Made by a program: the position numbers and the translations under genes. This document shows, piece by piece, positions 10,861 to 21,497 of a DNA stretch of 64,000 nucleotides. Below the pieces are notes generated by a model that did no database searches, was not told the DNA's origin, and was given only the letters and a program-made list of their open reading frames with translations. Source of the stretch: Ancylostoma caninum (Eukaryota > Nematoda > Chromadorea > Rhabditida > Ancylostomatidae); contig JBAJFG010000047.1 of assembly GCA_037903475.1 (NCBI GenBank), forward strand, positions 5,432,001 through 5,496,000, read 5' to 3'. Each line of letters begins with the position of its first letter. The first letter of the stretch is position 1.

Positions 10861-11791
10861 TTTGATAGAATGCTATGTTGTACCAGAGGGAATTAATTTT
10901 TTTTCAGAAAATGTCATGGATGTAACCCTGTCCGAAACGTGTAGCGTTCCACTTTTGTTCTACTTAGACACTATTTCAGCACATAGTTTTCGGGTTCGAG
11001 AGCCAATCCGTGAATTCTGCTGTGCTTTTTCTAAAAGCGCATCAAATGGGTTTTCACATGATATATTATATGTTATAATCCAAGGTCATATTATAATACA
11101 CGAGAAGCCGGAAGCACTTCAAGTGATTTTCTTGTTTTGGGCGCTTTGAAACCACAAGTCTTCTTGCGGCAACCAATTTATGAACTCCGGCGGGAGATCA
11201 GATGTTTTGCAAAGTGGCTTCACGTGTATCGTCACGGAGGCATGACTTTTTCCCTTCCGAAACCATATTTTCCTGGAAACCCTTTGCTCTTCTGCAAAAT
11301 GAACACTTCTCACTATCAAGGCGTTCCTAATCCCAGCCATAAAAGAATGCCTTATCTGCTAAAGCTGTCTGATCTGGTAAGAGAACTGAACTATAGTCAG
11401 TGTTCACCATAGACACCTTTACTGACGTATTCACATGAAAGGTACGCAATTGCGTAGTCCGCAAATTCGCTGGAGAGATGTAGACACTTACTGCAAAAAT
11501 TGTGAATGCGTTTCACTGGGATGTTGTACAAACTGGTCGGGTGTCGCCGCGTCGATTGCACTTTCTTCTCGATTTGTCGAACATCGTTGATGAATGTTTA
11601 GCGTGAGGCGGTTACAGTTGGTTTTATATGTGAACAAAGTTAAGAACAACTTAGTAAAGAGCAGTTCTGTTGATGGACGAGGGTATTGATCGATGTCCAT
11701 TGATTATAATGTCTTATTTCGTTATGAAGCCCCACTTTTCTCACCCTCTCGACTAGTACTCTTGAGCATTTTTCAACTTCAAGAGCAATGT
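10861..11791. other. No recognisable feature
   Basis: Overlapping ORFs of up to 106 codons on both strands, none with a family motif or paired splice sites. Confidence 0.4.
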
Positions 11792-12154
11792 CTCACCTCA
11801 CTATCGATTTTGAGATTTTCGCACCAAAAGAATAGACAAGCGATGCTGATCGGAACGGTATACGTGATTCCTTACATAATTGCCAAAAAATCCAGTTTTG
11901 AGCACTTTTCTTTGTGGAGAGTTCAAGGTGCACAACGAGGCAGCTGCCACAATGCTGTGCAGCTTGTGTCATCGATCGGTCACACCTAGCGCTCCCTACT
12001 GGCAGATATCAGTGGCACCTCGCTCTCTCCACAAACGAAACGGCTCAAAAACGGGTTTTCTCGCACTTCCGTAAGGAATCATGTATATCACTGTAATCAG
12101 CTTCAATTGGCGATTCTTTTGGTGTGAAAACCTGGAAATCGATTCCCAGGTGAG
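11792..12154. mobile_element. TIR element, family T, copy 3 with a different interior
   Basis: Arms of about 110 bp: CTCACCTCACTATCGATTTT, GCACCAAAAGAAT and ATACGTGATTCCTTACATAA on the left mirror GAATCATGTATATCACTGTA, ATTCTTTTGGTGTGAAAACC and CAGGTGAG on the right. The inner arms share AAATCCAGTTTTGAGC / GCTCAAAAACGGGTTTT with copies 1 and 2. The central 130 bp does not match them and is itself palindromic (AGTTCAAGGTGCACAACGAG region). It is a related subfamily. Confidence 0.7.
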
Positions 12155-12350
12155 GTAGTTCATTCAGAGGACAACATCTGGTCACTGCTAATTCTTCACG
12201 TGCATCCTCTCTCACCACTTGCCATTTGCCACCCAAATAGATGGCTGTAAAGAAAATTAAAAAGTAAAAATATGGATAGAAAATGGAACGAAATCTCTTA
12301 ATTTCAGTCAGACGTCAACATGTGCCTTTTTTCGCATTCATTCATTGCAG

Positions 12351-12507
12351 TTCATTCATTCATTCATTCATTCATTCATTCATTCATTCATTCATTCATT
12401 CATTCATTCATTCATTCATTCATTCATTCAAACAATCAATCATTCATTCATTCATTCATTCATTCATTCATCCATTCATTCATTCATTCATTCATTCATT
12501 CATTCAT
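12351..12507. repeat. (ATTC)n microsatellite
   Basis: About 157 bp of tandem ATTC with a short interruption (AAACAATCAATC) near 12428. Repetitive 'FIHS' ORFs arise in all three frames and are not genes. Confidence 0.95.
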
Positions 12508-13319
12508 ACTTTTTTCTTCCTTCTTTTTTGATTACCATCTCTTCTTTCAGACTGGATTTCTGCTCCTGATTCCTCTTGAATTTATTTTTGATTATCAAAT
12601 TTTCCCCATTGAAAGGTTTTATTGACCACGCCCCCTTTTCGTCCGGGAACGCCCACTTTTTAAGCGCACCTCCCTTGAGAAAATGTTTTTGCCGTCACTG
12701 CCCTTGCTTCTGGGCAATGTTTCCAGGCATTTTTTCTACTTAAAATATTCGAAGTGTTTTTTTTGCTGTATTGACTCTCTAAAATAACCAAGGAAATTTC
12801 TGGAACAGTGGCGGGGAACACGGTTGGACCGCCTCCAGACACAAATAGTTGCGTTGAGTCTGACGGAGACTGGATGCTTAGTTTTTTCATGTGTTTCTTC
12901 GGAAATTCAGTGCCTAAACTTCTGAAATATTGGCTGTGACTGAAGTATTCAATAAAAAAAAAACACTGTTGTAGTATTTGTTCGACTTAAGTTAGGGAAG
13001 ATCTGTTCTATCATCTGGACTAACAATGCGGGTAATACCATAACTTCATGTTCTTCTCATGATTTTCACTCACTTTCACTTTTTTATGAGCTACCACTTT
13101 CAAATGTGATGAAAACCTATAGAAAAGAACTATACGTGAACGATGTGCTGTCAATTCTTCCAGTATCAAATCCTCACCTGTAGTCCAGGTTCCTGGTTTT
13201 CGTGTATTTCTTGGTTTCATTTTGTTCCTGCGCGCATGTTTTCATCGCGTGCGTGAACTTTGACCAAGTGAATGGCGAAGCATGACTCATGTAAACACAG
13301 CCAGCGACAGTTGGCTGAA
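12508..13319. other. No gene seen
   Basis: An acceptor-like CTTCTTTCAG ends near 12549 but no coherent exon follows. Nothing else is supported. Confidence 0.4.
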
Positions 13320-14760
13320 TCGCGAGAAACGCTCCCAAATTGACGGATTGGTTTACACTTTGGCGCCGTCGCTACATTTAGTAGACGCTGTCCATCTCAC
13401 GGAGTTGGTGTCAAAAGTTCTCCATTTTCTTTTTCCCATCACTGAAAGTATCAATGGTTAGCAATTTTCCCCGGTATAACAGCCTGCAGTCTGTACAGAT
13501 ATGCTGCAAATAGCTCGTAGTAATAGCTGGGACGTCCTAAATGCTCCTGCCCTCTAGTGGACCGAACACCATGGGCATTTGTTTGCACAAAATCCTGAAA
13601 TGTAGCAAATCCAGAAGCGCCATAGAGTGTTCGTTGATCTAATTGTGCTTGATTTGTGCATTCGAATCGTCTCCCGTTTGCTGCTCGCGAATTTGCTCTC
13701 TCACCGAAGAAATGGCTTGAATTCCGGGCAGACCGCGTTGCAACCGCATCGCGGCCGTGTCGCAGCCGCACGCGTCGGGTTGCATGAGGCGTTGCTCTCT
13801 TTTTTATGCCTTTATACGATATAGAGGGAATTTCAGATTTCTGAAGAAGTGGCTCTAGTTCGAAGCAGAGCGCGTCGCAGTCGCAACGCTGCCGCAGGCA
13901 ACCCCGCTGCAACCGCACGCATGGGGTTGCGTGCGGCGTTGTTTCTGGTTTGTGCTTCTATGATCGCTTAAAGCACACTCAATTAGGCCAAATCCCTTCC
14001 ACCATGGCTCGATGTCCAGCCATCTTATCTGTTGCGATCCGGATCAGAAAAATCTCAGTACACAACTACAGGTCGTAAATTTCACTTCGTTTTCCACCGC
14101 ACAACCTCGATAGCAGTGCAATTTTTCCACTTTTTCAACCCTTTCACCATCCAGGACGCCAAATACCTCGCTTCGCAACTGTCTTTAGCCCTCAGGGCGC
14201 TATATTTTTCTGGATGAGTCATTGTCGTTCAACAGCTCTCGGATAACCGTCACGTGCGCATTTGCTTACTGACCACATGTCGCATGCATGTGTTGGCTGT
14301 TTCATTGTTCATGGCTGATGTTCGGTTTGCACGTATGTCGCGCTGTTGTGTTTTTTGCACACACGTCGTCAAACTGATAAGCGATTCGCAGTTGCGGACT
14401 TGTTTTCCTACATGCTGTAGATATGTTCGTTGAACTTTTCATACAACACCGGGTAAGGTTAGTAAAGTCACGAGTATCACTGAGCGGCTAAGAGGCCTAG
14501 TGACGCCGTCCTCGGCCATGTCGCGCGCGGTCGCGACGCGGCTGCGGTGCGGCTGCGACGCGGCAGCTCGAGTCTTTTTCACAGCGCCAAGACTGGACAT
14601 TGATTACTTCTAACTGATCTATTTACTTTGTAACTCTCAGATGCTTAGAAATCTCGTCGCTGCCTGTTCTACTCTGACGTCCAGGCCTGGCGATGCGCCA
14701 CGTCGGCCGCGTCACCGCCGCACGCTGGGGTCCATGCGTTGCGTGCAACGGGTCCATCTA
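13320..14760. repeat. CpG-rich dispersed-repeat block with GCAACCGCA/TGCGGTTGC-type inverted motifs
   Basis: Four GC-rich islands (about 13735-13795, 13865-13950, 14515-14570, 14690-14755) are built from CGCAGCCGCACGCG-like strings that recur in both orientations, separated by AT-rich spacers. A copy of the GGTTTACACTTTGGCGCC motif sits at 13350-13367, in reverse relative to its other sites. The 155-codon minus-strand ORF at 13451-13918 runs through two islands. Its N-terminal part (CLRQRCDCDAL, RRVRLRHGRDAVATRSARN) is a translation of the repeat, while the C-terminal part (LYGASGFATFQDFVQTNAHG) is not recognised. I favour non-coding repeat over gene. Confidence 0.4.
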
Positions 14761-16045
14761 ACTCTTTTCTTTTCCTTTCCTCATCCTTTCTCACAAACCT
14801 TTGCTTCGATTTCCAGATTTAGATTTTTGAAGAGAAAGCCATTTGCTTGCAGCCCTTTTTTTCTCTGCGACATTCATTTTCATGAAATTGCACTGTCCTT
14901 GGAAGCAATGAACAAAATCTTCGAGAAAATCCATGTGACATTTGCGTAATCGCCCACATCAATTCAGTGCTTTTCATGGAATGGGTGTTTTTCTGTAGAT
15001 CGGCAAATCTACAGAAATAACGCAATTTTGCACCGTTTTATGTTTCCTGTGGAAGGAATCCTTTGTGTACTTTTGCTGAGTGGCATTTACTACATCTGAA
15101 TAATGGCTCTATTCTCAAAAACAAATAAAGCTGTGGAAGAGTGAATAATACAGGGGCAAAATGACAGGGATAGGGTTTGCATTGTCCGGGAAAATGAAGG
15201 GAAATGTCCATGACGGCATTTCCTTAATATGTCGTTTGCTTTTTATTAAGCTAATGATATCACTTATCATTATCTGGATTGCAAATCCTTGGTTTTCTCC
15301 GGATTGCGCTTGGGGATCTCTGAGTTGAGGTGTTCCATAGGATTTCGCTATAGATCTCATCCTTATCTCATACTGTCATTATTATCGTACAATAGTGCTA
15401 GTTTCTCTCGCAAATGTTCGAATATTCGAAGAATCGAAAAATTGAATTTTGTCACTTACCAGATCACTGCGAATAGGCCTAATTTCTGCACTTCTCAAAA
15501 TATTTTTGACCACTCAATTAGTAAGATTTTGTTGACTAACGAATAGTTCAACAAATGCTTAAGTGATTTGAAAATTGGAAAATGAAAAATTACTGTTCCA
15601 CCAACCAAAATTTTGAATTATTGTAGTAATCGTTGAAAAACCACTGGGTATTGCTGGCTACAGACCACTGAATGCGGGCCGCTGAACTGGGGGAGGGGAG
15701 AGGGGGCGGCGGAATTATTTGTTATTGTGGTTAATATTTTTGTTAATTTTATTTTCCATCTGGGTCCGTAAAGCGGCGGATACCCCACTCTTTTCCCCAC
15801 GCCCACCCCCTCCCCACCCTCCCGCCCACTTTCCGCTTCCGCCACTGGGGGGAAGGGAATGATCTTTGGTCTGGATCGATCAATTTGCTTGAAATGCATT
15901 GCCCTATTAAACCAATGAAAAGTTCATCTTTTTGTTGCAGAATTACATCCTTCATGTGCAAATTTTTACACCTGCGTGCGTGCGATCAAGATGCGAGCGT
16001 TTAAAGTTTTTATTATTTACGCTGGTTGCGATGAGTATACACAGT
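14761..16045. other. No gene seen; purine/pyrimidine tracts
   Basis: A G-rich tract at about 15685-15710 and a C-rich tract at about 15782-15830 flank an AT-rich middle. Near 15416 a TTCGAATATTCGAA dyad belongs to a dispersed repeat also found near 23310, 36165 and 62640. No coding signal. Confidence 0.4.
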
Positions 16046-16172
16046 GGAGGAGTGTGGAGTGTCGTGCCTGGAGTGGGCGGAACAGCTGAGTTCTGCGATT
16101 GGCCAATTTGATCAGTTAGCCAATTGGTAGAGCTCAGTACCGCCCTTTCCATGTACAACGCTCCACACCCCA
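16046..16172. mobile_element. Palindromic MITE, family P, copy 1
   Basis: A roughly 125 bp imperfect palindrome opens with GTGTGGAGTGTCGTGCCTGG and closes with GTACAACGCTCCACACC. The arms include GAGTGGGCGG and its partner TACCGCCCTTTCC. The centre CTGCGATTGGCCAATTTGAT pairs with AGCCAATTGGTAGAGCTCAG. It has no coding capacity. Confidence 0.8.
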
Positions 16173-16194
16173 ATTATCGCCATCATAAGACCTT

Positions 16195-16325
16195 TTATAT
16201 CTTGTATACGCTTGCGTGCGTGTGTGCGTGCGATTCTACGCACACACACGATACAAGTTACGCAGCACACGGCTTGCGTGCGTGCGATTCTACGCACACA
16301 CACGCAGCTAGTACAAATTCTCTCT
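16195..16325. repeat. CG/CA-rich repeat with TGCGTGCGTG dyads
   Basis: Two copies of a segment pairing TTGCGTGCGTG with CGCACACACACG around GCGATTCTA sit 60 bp apart. The right end, GCAGCTAGTACAAATT, resembles termini of the 24913-25084 element. Potential cruciform or Z-DNA-like composition, non-coding. Confidence 0.6.
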
Positions 16326-17374
16326 AAGACGCAATGGCTAGAAAAAGTTCCATCAGTCATTTTCATCGTTCCACCGAAGTCCTAGAATTTCTCTTGAATT
16401 TTTTTCAAGATCTATCCGTTCTCCGATTCAAGTGAAACGGTCTTTGTTTTCTTGCTAATGCGTTATTTCGTTGAAATTTATCAATCCTATCTTTACATAC
16501 GCACGAAGACGCTTCTGGGAAACATTCTCAGTCTCTATCGCTAAATGGGATTGGAAAGAATTTACCTTGGTGGGAAATTCACGTTTTTCCATCAGATGGT
16601 GCAATTCGCTATGTTCGTAATTTCTACCATTCATTCAAGAGTTAACAATTAACGATTTACGAGAATCCGCTCAATTTCCGTTGCACATGTACCTGCTACG
16701 GCCACCGTTAGGCCCGTTAGGCCTACTCATAGTATATGCCTGATCGCATCAGACTTGCGCAGCCTGTGATGAATGATAGCCAGAGACACACCCGAGACGG
16801 CCAGACGCAGGTGCGACACTCTCTTTTTCGGTGTCGTGGCTATTCGCCGCGAGAAAATTCTTTCGCGGTTCACTACGTCTGACTCCCTTGTGGCACACGT
16901 CCGGTTGCGTAGGACGCACATCTGACGCACGCGTCGTAGGTTTACTTTTTGTCGGACGCGATTACTGGGTCTGTAATTGTTGTCAATTAAGTATTTAATT
17001 TATGGGATTCATTGGTGCTTATACCTATATTTAAGGGATAGAATCCTATTCCTTCCGGGCATTTAGATAAGAATGTGGTTACCTCTATCTCCTTGTGGTC
17101 ATTATATCCAGATTTTTTTAAAATTTCATACCTTCTAGTTTTTATTGCTTTGTTTTACATTGTGGTTAGGGTTGTAGGAGGGAGGGGAGGGGCTCTTGTT
17201 TCACGCTCGCTATGTTCCTGTAGTCCTGTCATGTCAGCGTTCGACGCTTCGCATACGCACGCGACCGAAGAAGCTCGGGGCCGACTATGATCTCAGGCGA
17301 GTTTTCGTCCCCGCCCACCCTTGTTCCTTCTCCGCAGGACGCTATGTGTAACCTTGGGGGGGGGGTGACTTGTA
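16326..17374. other. No gene; CpG-rich patches
   Basis: GC-rich islands near 16745-16940 and 17220-17340 contain GACGCACGCG-type motifs like the surrounding MITEs. A G-run lies at 17356-17366. A 67-codon minus ORF is probably chance. Confidence 0.35.
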
Positions 17375-18653
17375 TTAGGTGCGTGCAAAAGTTCCGGGGC
17401 AGTTGCACCTAGTTTTTCAAAACGCTATAACTTCACCAAAAGTAAGCAGTTTTGTTCAAGGTAAAAAGCATTGGCATTTGCGTAATGTTGCCAATATGGC
17501 ACAGAGAAGATTCTTCCAGGAGCTAAAAATTTGAAAGGTCTACACCTGTAATAGTGGCTCACGTCGTTTTTCAGTAGGGTCTGTTCATTAAAAGTCTTAC
17601 AGCGGAGGTAAAGCCATAGAAGGCTGAAATGAGGGTAGCCTGTTAAAGGCAGATATAGGGAGTAATATAGGTTAGGCTAGAATATTGGAGTACAAATGAC
17701 CAATTATTTATACGGTTGACACTGCAACATGCTGGTGTGCGGTATCCCACAGCCGGAACAAACCATATATTTCCGCCTGTGTCGGCCCCATGCTTAAGAG
17801 GTTTTTCCGTGATTATTTTAAGGAAGAGAAACTACTATAGAGCGATTATTGTGCCTTCATAAGAAAACAAATTCTTTGCATATGAGTCACGTTGCTGACC
17901 ATGGAATGTCAAGTTTTTTTTTTGAAGAAGGTAGTGATAGTTCGGCCATTTTTTAGGTGGGTGGCAGGAGCCCGGACTTTGAGATGACACCCTCCTATTG
18001 CCAAACCTGACCCATTCTCTATCAACAATAGCAATTCTTTCATGAAATGGATTGTTAGAAAATCTGAAGGTCGAATATCTGCAGACTTGCCAGTGTGGAC
18101 GTTGGTGCTCTTCGCTCAACTCACGCACAATCCATCTACCCACCTTCCCCTTCTTACCTATTTTCTTCAAGTGACGAGACATTGTTGACTAAATTCCACG
18201 TAATGTCTTGCGCACTTTGCACAAGGTCTGCCTCAACCTGCTCTTTCCTGGCGCCTTTGCGATGACCAAATCTCTTACCAACTTGTGAAGCATTTTCCAG
18301 GCTCTCATCTCCGCTCAGGATTCCTAGGAACCTTCGAGCACCTGATGTTTTAGAGAACATACTCTTCACAAACGTATTATTGATGCTATGGGTCGCTTCT
18401 CCTGTTGATCGTCTAGATTTGATTTCATAAAGCGAAATCCCCCAAATTATTGCGCAGCTCATACCATTGGTTTTACACCCAAAACAGAGCAACGCTGTGA
18501 CGTAGACCCGCGCCAAAAGTGGTATAGGTAGCAGATGTTTCAGTCTACCACAATACATGGAAACCGTTGCAGGATATTGTAAACGCAAGAAGCAAAACGA
18601 CGTTGAACGGTGAAATACCCACCAACTGCCCCGGAACTTTTGCACTCACCTAA
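17375..18653 (-). mobile_element. Mariner-family DNA transposon, complete ends, inactive
   Basis: A 1279 bp element flanked by TA target duplications (17373-17374 and 18654-18655). The left terminus TTAGGTGCGTGCAAAAGTTC continues CGGGGCAGTTG; the right terminus is its reverse complement with one change near the end (TGAGTGCAAAAG). Length, TA sites and the 5'-TTAGGT start fit mariner elements of the Tc1/mariner superfamily, which move by cut and paste. The element carries a decayed transposase on the minus strand. Both flanks are CG-rich repeats, suggesting insertion into an older repeat. Confidence 0.92.
17720..18480 (-). pseudogene. Decayed mariner (DD34D) transposase
   Basis: Pieces align with a mariner transposase in order. 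An N-terminal helix-turn-helix region reads GEATHSINNTFVKSM and FLGILSGDESLENASQVGKR; then SRHLKKIGKKGKVGRWIVRE follows in a second frame at 18182, and NNPFHERIAIVDREWVRFGN carries the first catalytic aspartate. RRVSSQSPGSCHPPKKWPN and LLQKKNLTFHGQQ come next. Near 17735-17755 a further frame gives LWDTAHQHVAVST, which matches the 'HDNARPH' block with the second aspartate but has lost the normal Asn-Ala-Arg-Pro signature. Frameshifts and stops separate the blocks, so no functional protein can be made. The C-terminal third is barely recognisable. Confidence 0.85.
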
Positions 18654-18655
18654 TA

Positions 18656-18850
18656 TTAGATGCGTGCGTCAGTCGTGCGTAGGATGCACGCATCTATTTG
18701 TGAAGGATTTCCCATAAACACGGCATATACTCACTGTATCGATATACCGCACACCCACCACGAGTAACCGTGAGGCCATAAACGCGTGCGTCTCCCTTGC
18801 GTCAGAGCTGCGTCAGGGCTGCGACTGGGCCTATCCTTCATCGTTTTTCG
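18656..18850. repeat. CG-rich repeat flanking the mariner
   Basis: TGCGTGCGTCAGTCGTGCG and GATGCACGCATCTA at 18660-18695, then ACGCGTGCGTCTCCC at 18783, are the same composition as the elements near 16.2, 22.1 and 24.6-25.1 kb. No coding content. Confidence 0.5.
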
Positions 18851-19614
18851 CACGTCAAACGCACGTATCTACTATTGATTGCTCTGAAACAACTAGAATG
18901 AAATTTCGGAATTAAGTTTTACGTAAGATTCCATTGATACCTTTCATTTTTTCAATCTTTCCCGGATACTACTTATTATCCTTAAAGGTGATTAGCTGAC
19001 TTCTGATTTTTTTTCTGGATGATCCCACTCTGACAAAATCCAGGTGATCTCCGGTGATCCACCATTGACGCACTCTTACCACTTCATATCAGCTTTTTCA
19101 CTCAAACAATCCGTCTTTGGACGAGTTCACCAAGAATCCACGCGATATGACGTCATCTGAAAGAAATCGTTCTTGTTATAGAATTATCCACCCAACCGGA
19201 CAGAGTTCAGCGGTCGACCAACTGCTCACTGAGTAACTCACTTGTTTTTGTTGATGTCCACAATGAGTTGCCCTGAAAGGGTGCGCAGATAGTGAATTGT
19301 CGGTAATGTCTGTTGATCAGCGATTATTTTCATCAATTTTGTTGGCAAAAATACCCACATTCCTTCTATCTCATCAATCACGAAGGCAACGTCACGATTT
19401 ATGACCTCGACGATCAACTTTTTTGTGACAGTTGTCCGTCGATGCCAAGTTGCAACGGCGGCTTGTGCAGCTTAATGGCCTCCAGACAGACTCGGCACTC
19501 GGCTTTGTCTGTGTTATTTGGACAGCTGTCCAGATTCGCAAAATCCTTGTCTTCTACCATTTGTCTTTTCTTTTTTATCCTCATCCTTCCTTTGCCTCGC
19601 CATGCTTCTTTCTT
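18851..19614. other. No gene seen
   Basis: An ORF of 105 codons at 19313-19630 has no recognised motif. Nothing else is supported. Confidence 0.4.
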
Positions 19615-20350
19615 AGGAATGGGTAACTAAGCATTTCTGACAAAAGTGCTGATTGGTAGTGGTTTTTACTATTACTTTTAATGGAACATGTATAATTGGG
19701 TAACTAAACCCTTTTCTTCGCTGTATAGTATTTTCCTTGAGAGTTGAAGAACACTTCTTCCACAGAACATTGAAGGTCAATATACATTCCTGTGATCAAC
19801 TGCATTTTCCTTGGCCTACCATCGGCTGATTTTCCGTGCTCCGCCCCCAGTCTTGGGTAACTAAACCTCCTTGGTCATAAAATTTTGCATCCTTCATTGA
19901 AGTGACCCTGTGCTCTTTTCAACGCCTGTGAGATTTCTGGGTAAGCAGTCCTATCCCCAAGCCGGATGTATCATTGGAAGGATGGGTAAGCACATACCCA
20001 TGGGTATAAGCTGGGCACAGACAACGTCACGTACGAGTAACTATGTTTATGGATGCCGGCTAGATGGTTAATCTGGGTACAGAGGTACGTTTACCATGGG
20101 TAGTTCCAATTATGCATACGGGCCCTCTTCTTGTTCTGGCTCAAGAGGTAATATACTCAGAGTCCAAAGTGGTCTTAGGATATTAAGGTGTTTTCTCTAT
20201 GTACTCTTTCAAATTGGGCAAACTTACCTATTTTGCATTAGGAAAAATTTCCAATAAGCAATAATTCCCTGATTCTATTGTTCCTACCAACTTTACCGTT
20301 TTCATCCATGATTGGGTAACAATACCTTCCAACTGGGTAACTAAACCTCC
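19615..20350. repeat. Cluster of TGGGTAACTAAACC motifs around a long-type GGGTAA repeat
   Basis: TGGGTAACTAA occurs at about 19620, 19698, 19855 and 20334, and TTGGGTAACAATACC at about 20313. Three of the four full copies continue AACC. Inside the cluster, 19955-20125 is a long-type copy of the dyad repeat (GATGTATCATTGGAAGGATG ... CGTTTACCATGGGTAGTTC) whose centre contains ACAACGTCACGTACGAGTAA. The recurrence of a 14-mer with identical orientation is not explained by the palindromic unit itself. Confidence 0.6.
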
Positions 20351-21263
20351 CAAAATCCCTTCGTGCACAATTCATGCTGTGCAAGAGTGCACCCCGTGTG
20401 ATCCGTCACGATGACTCATCGCTGCGATCGCAACATATGCGCACGGATCAGTGCTCTGCCCTAAGGACATTCGTAATCCTCGGGTGCACGCGCAAAAACT
20501 CGTACCCATAAAACACCACCGCCGCCATAGGTCACGGTTCCAGGCTGTACCAACTGTGCTGGCGAATTTCCGGGTAAATGTTTTATCCTTGGAGAATCCG
20601 AGAACGTACTCCAGACAGTGCTAGCTTATCCATCATGTAAGAATGATACTGGGTATAGTGGCGACAGCTGGTTCAACTTGGTAACTGCCACGGGGGAGGT
20701 GTCTTCTCTTTGGGTGGTCTTGTGGGGCTCCCAGAAAAAATTGCACTAGCTTTTTTTTTGCTGGAAATTTCCGGAGAAATCTCAACAGATGACCAGCTTT
20801 CACTATTTCTATTACTTTCATCGGCGATCTATTCCCCGTTTAGCCAGAATTCATTTCCTTCCGCTTATGTTTAACAGGACTTTACCCTTTATTCGAATAG
20901 GCGAACTCTTCAGTTTGTTACCATAAGAAAAAAACACAAAAAAAATGGAATTTTAGAAAGTGGAATTTTAGGAAAACGAAATTTTCTTTTCCATAGCGAA
21001 TTTCTTATTTGTCTTGTTTTCCTTCTAGACTCTCATCCTCGTTTCTAGCAGAATTCTCCATTCATCGTTGGTTTTTATTCTGGATAATCGCATTCCTCGG
21101 ATCTCTATCTCTCATTGTACTAACCGCTCCTTATGCAATGAGTCATACGAACCGTCGACTGTGATATTTTCTCATAACATCCATTGCGAACATCTGGTGG
21201 TCATTATGAGAGCCCTCGAGCGCGGGACGAGCTGTCCCATCTTCTAGAGGATCGTGCAGTTCA
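20351..21263. other. No gene seen
   Basis: Mixed sequence without convincing exons. Nothing supported. Confidence 0.4.
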
Positions 21264-21497
21264 TCACCTAGCATCTATCAATAGGGCAAGTTTTTGCGGC
21301 GGTTCCCGCTGATTATCCATGAGGATCGGTTTTTCCGCGGCTTGCCACCGGCTGCTGGCCAGTCGGCGCCGGCTCAGCGCCACGCGTATTTTTTGGCTCG
21401 AGACGAGACGCCGGTCGGATGGCACGCGTTTCCAGTTCATCAGGCTTGGCCATACTCCATGACTCATTACAACTGTTCTGTAGCTGTTAAGCTATAG
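21264..21497. other. GC-rich block open on both strands, unassigned
   Basis: A 230 bp island markedly richer in GC than its surroundings, with 67-codon ORFs on both strands. The minus product contains SDRRLVSSQKIRVALSRRRL and the plus product FRGLPPAAGQSAPAQRHAYF. Neither is a family I recognise. It may be an exon, or part of a CpG-rich repeat. Confidence 0.25.

Noticed and set aside
12145..12160. let-7-like TGAGGTAG
   Set aside because: It is the terminal arm of family T copy 3, with no miRNA-type precursor of its own.
12283..12625. ORFs made of FIHS repeats
   Set aside because: Translation of the (ATTC)n array; open in all three frames.
16705..16725. Telomeric TTAGGC repeats
   Set aside because: Only two TTAGGC units with interruption; not an interstitial telomere array.
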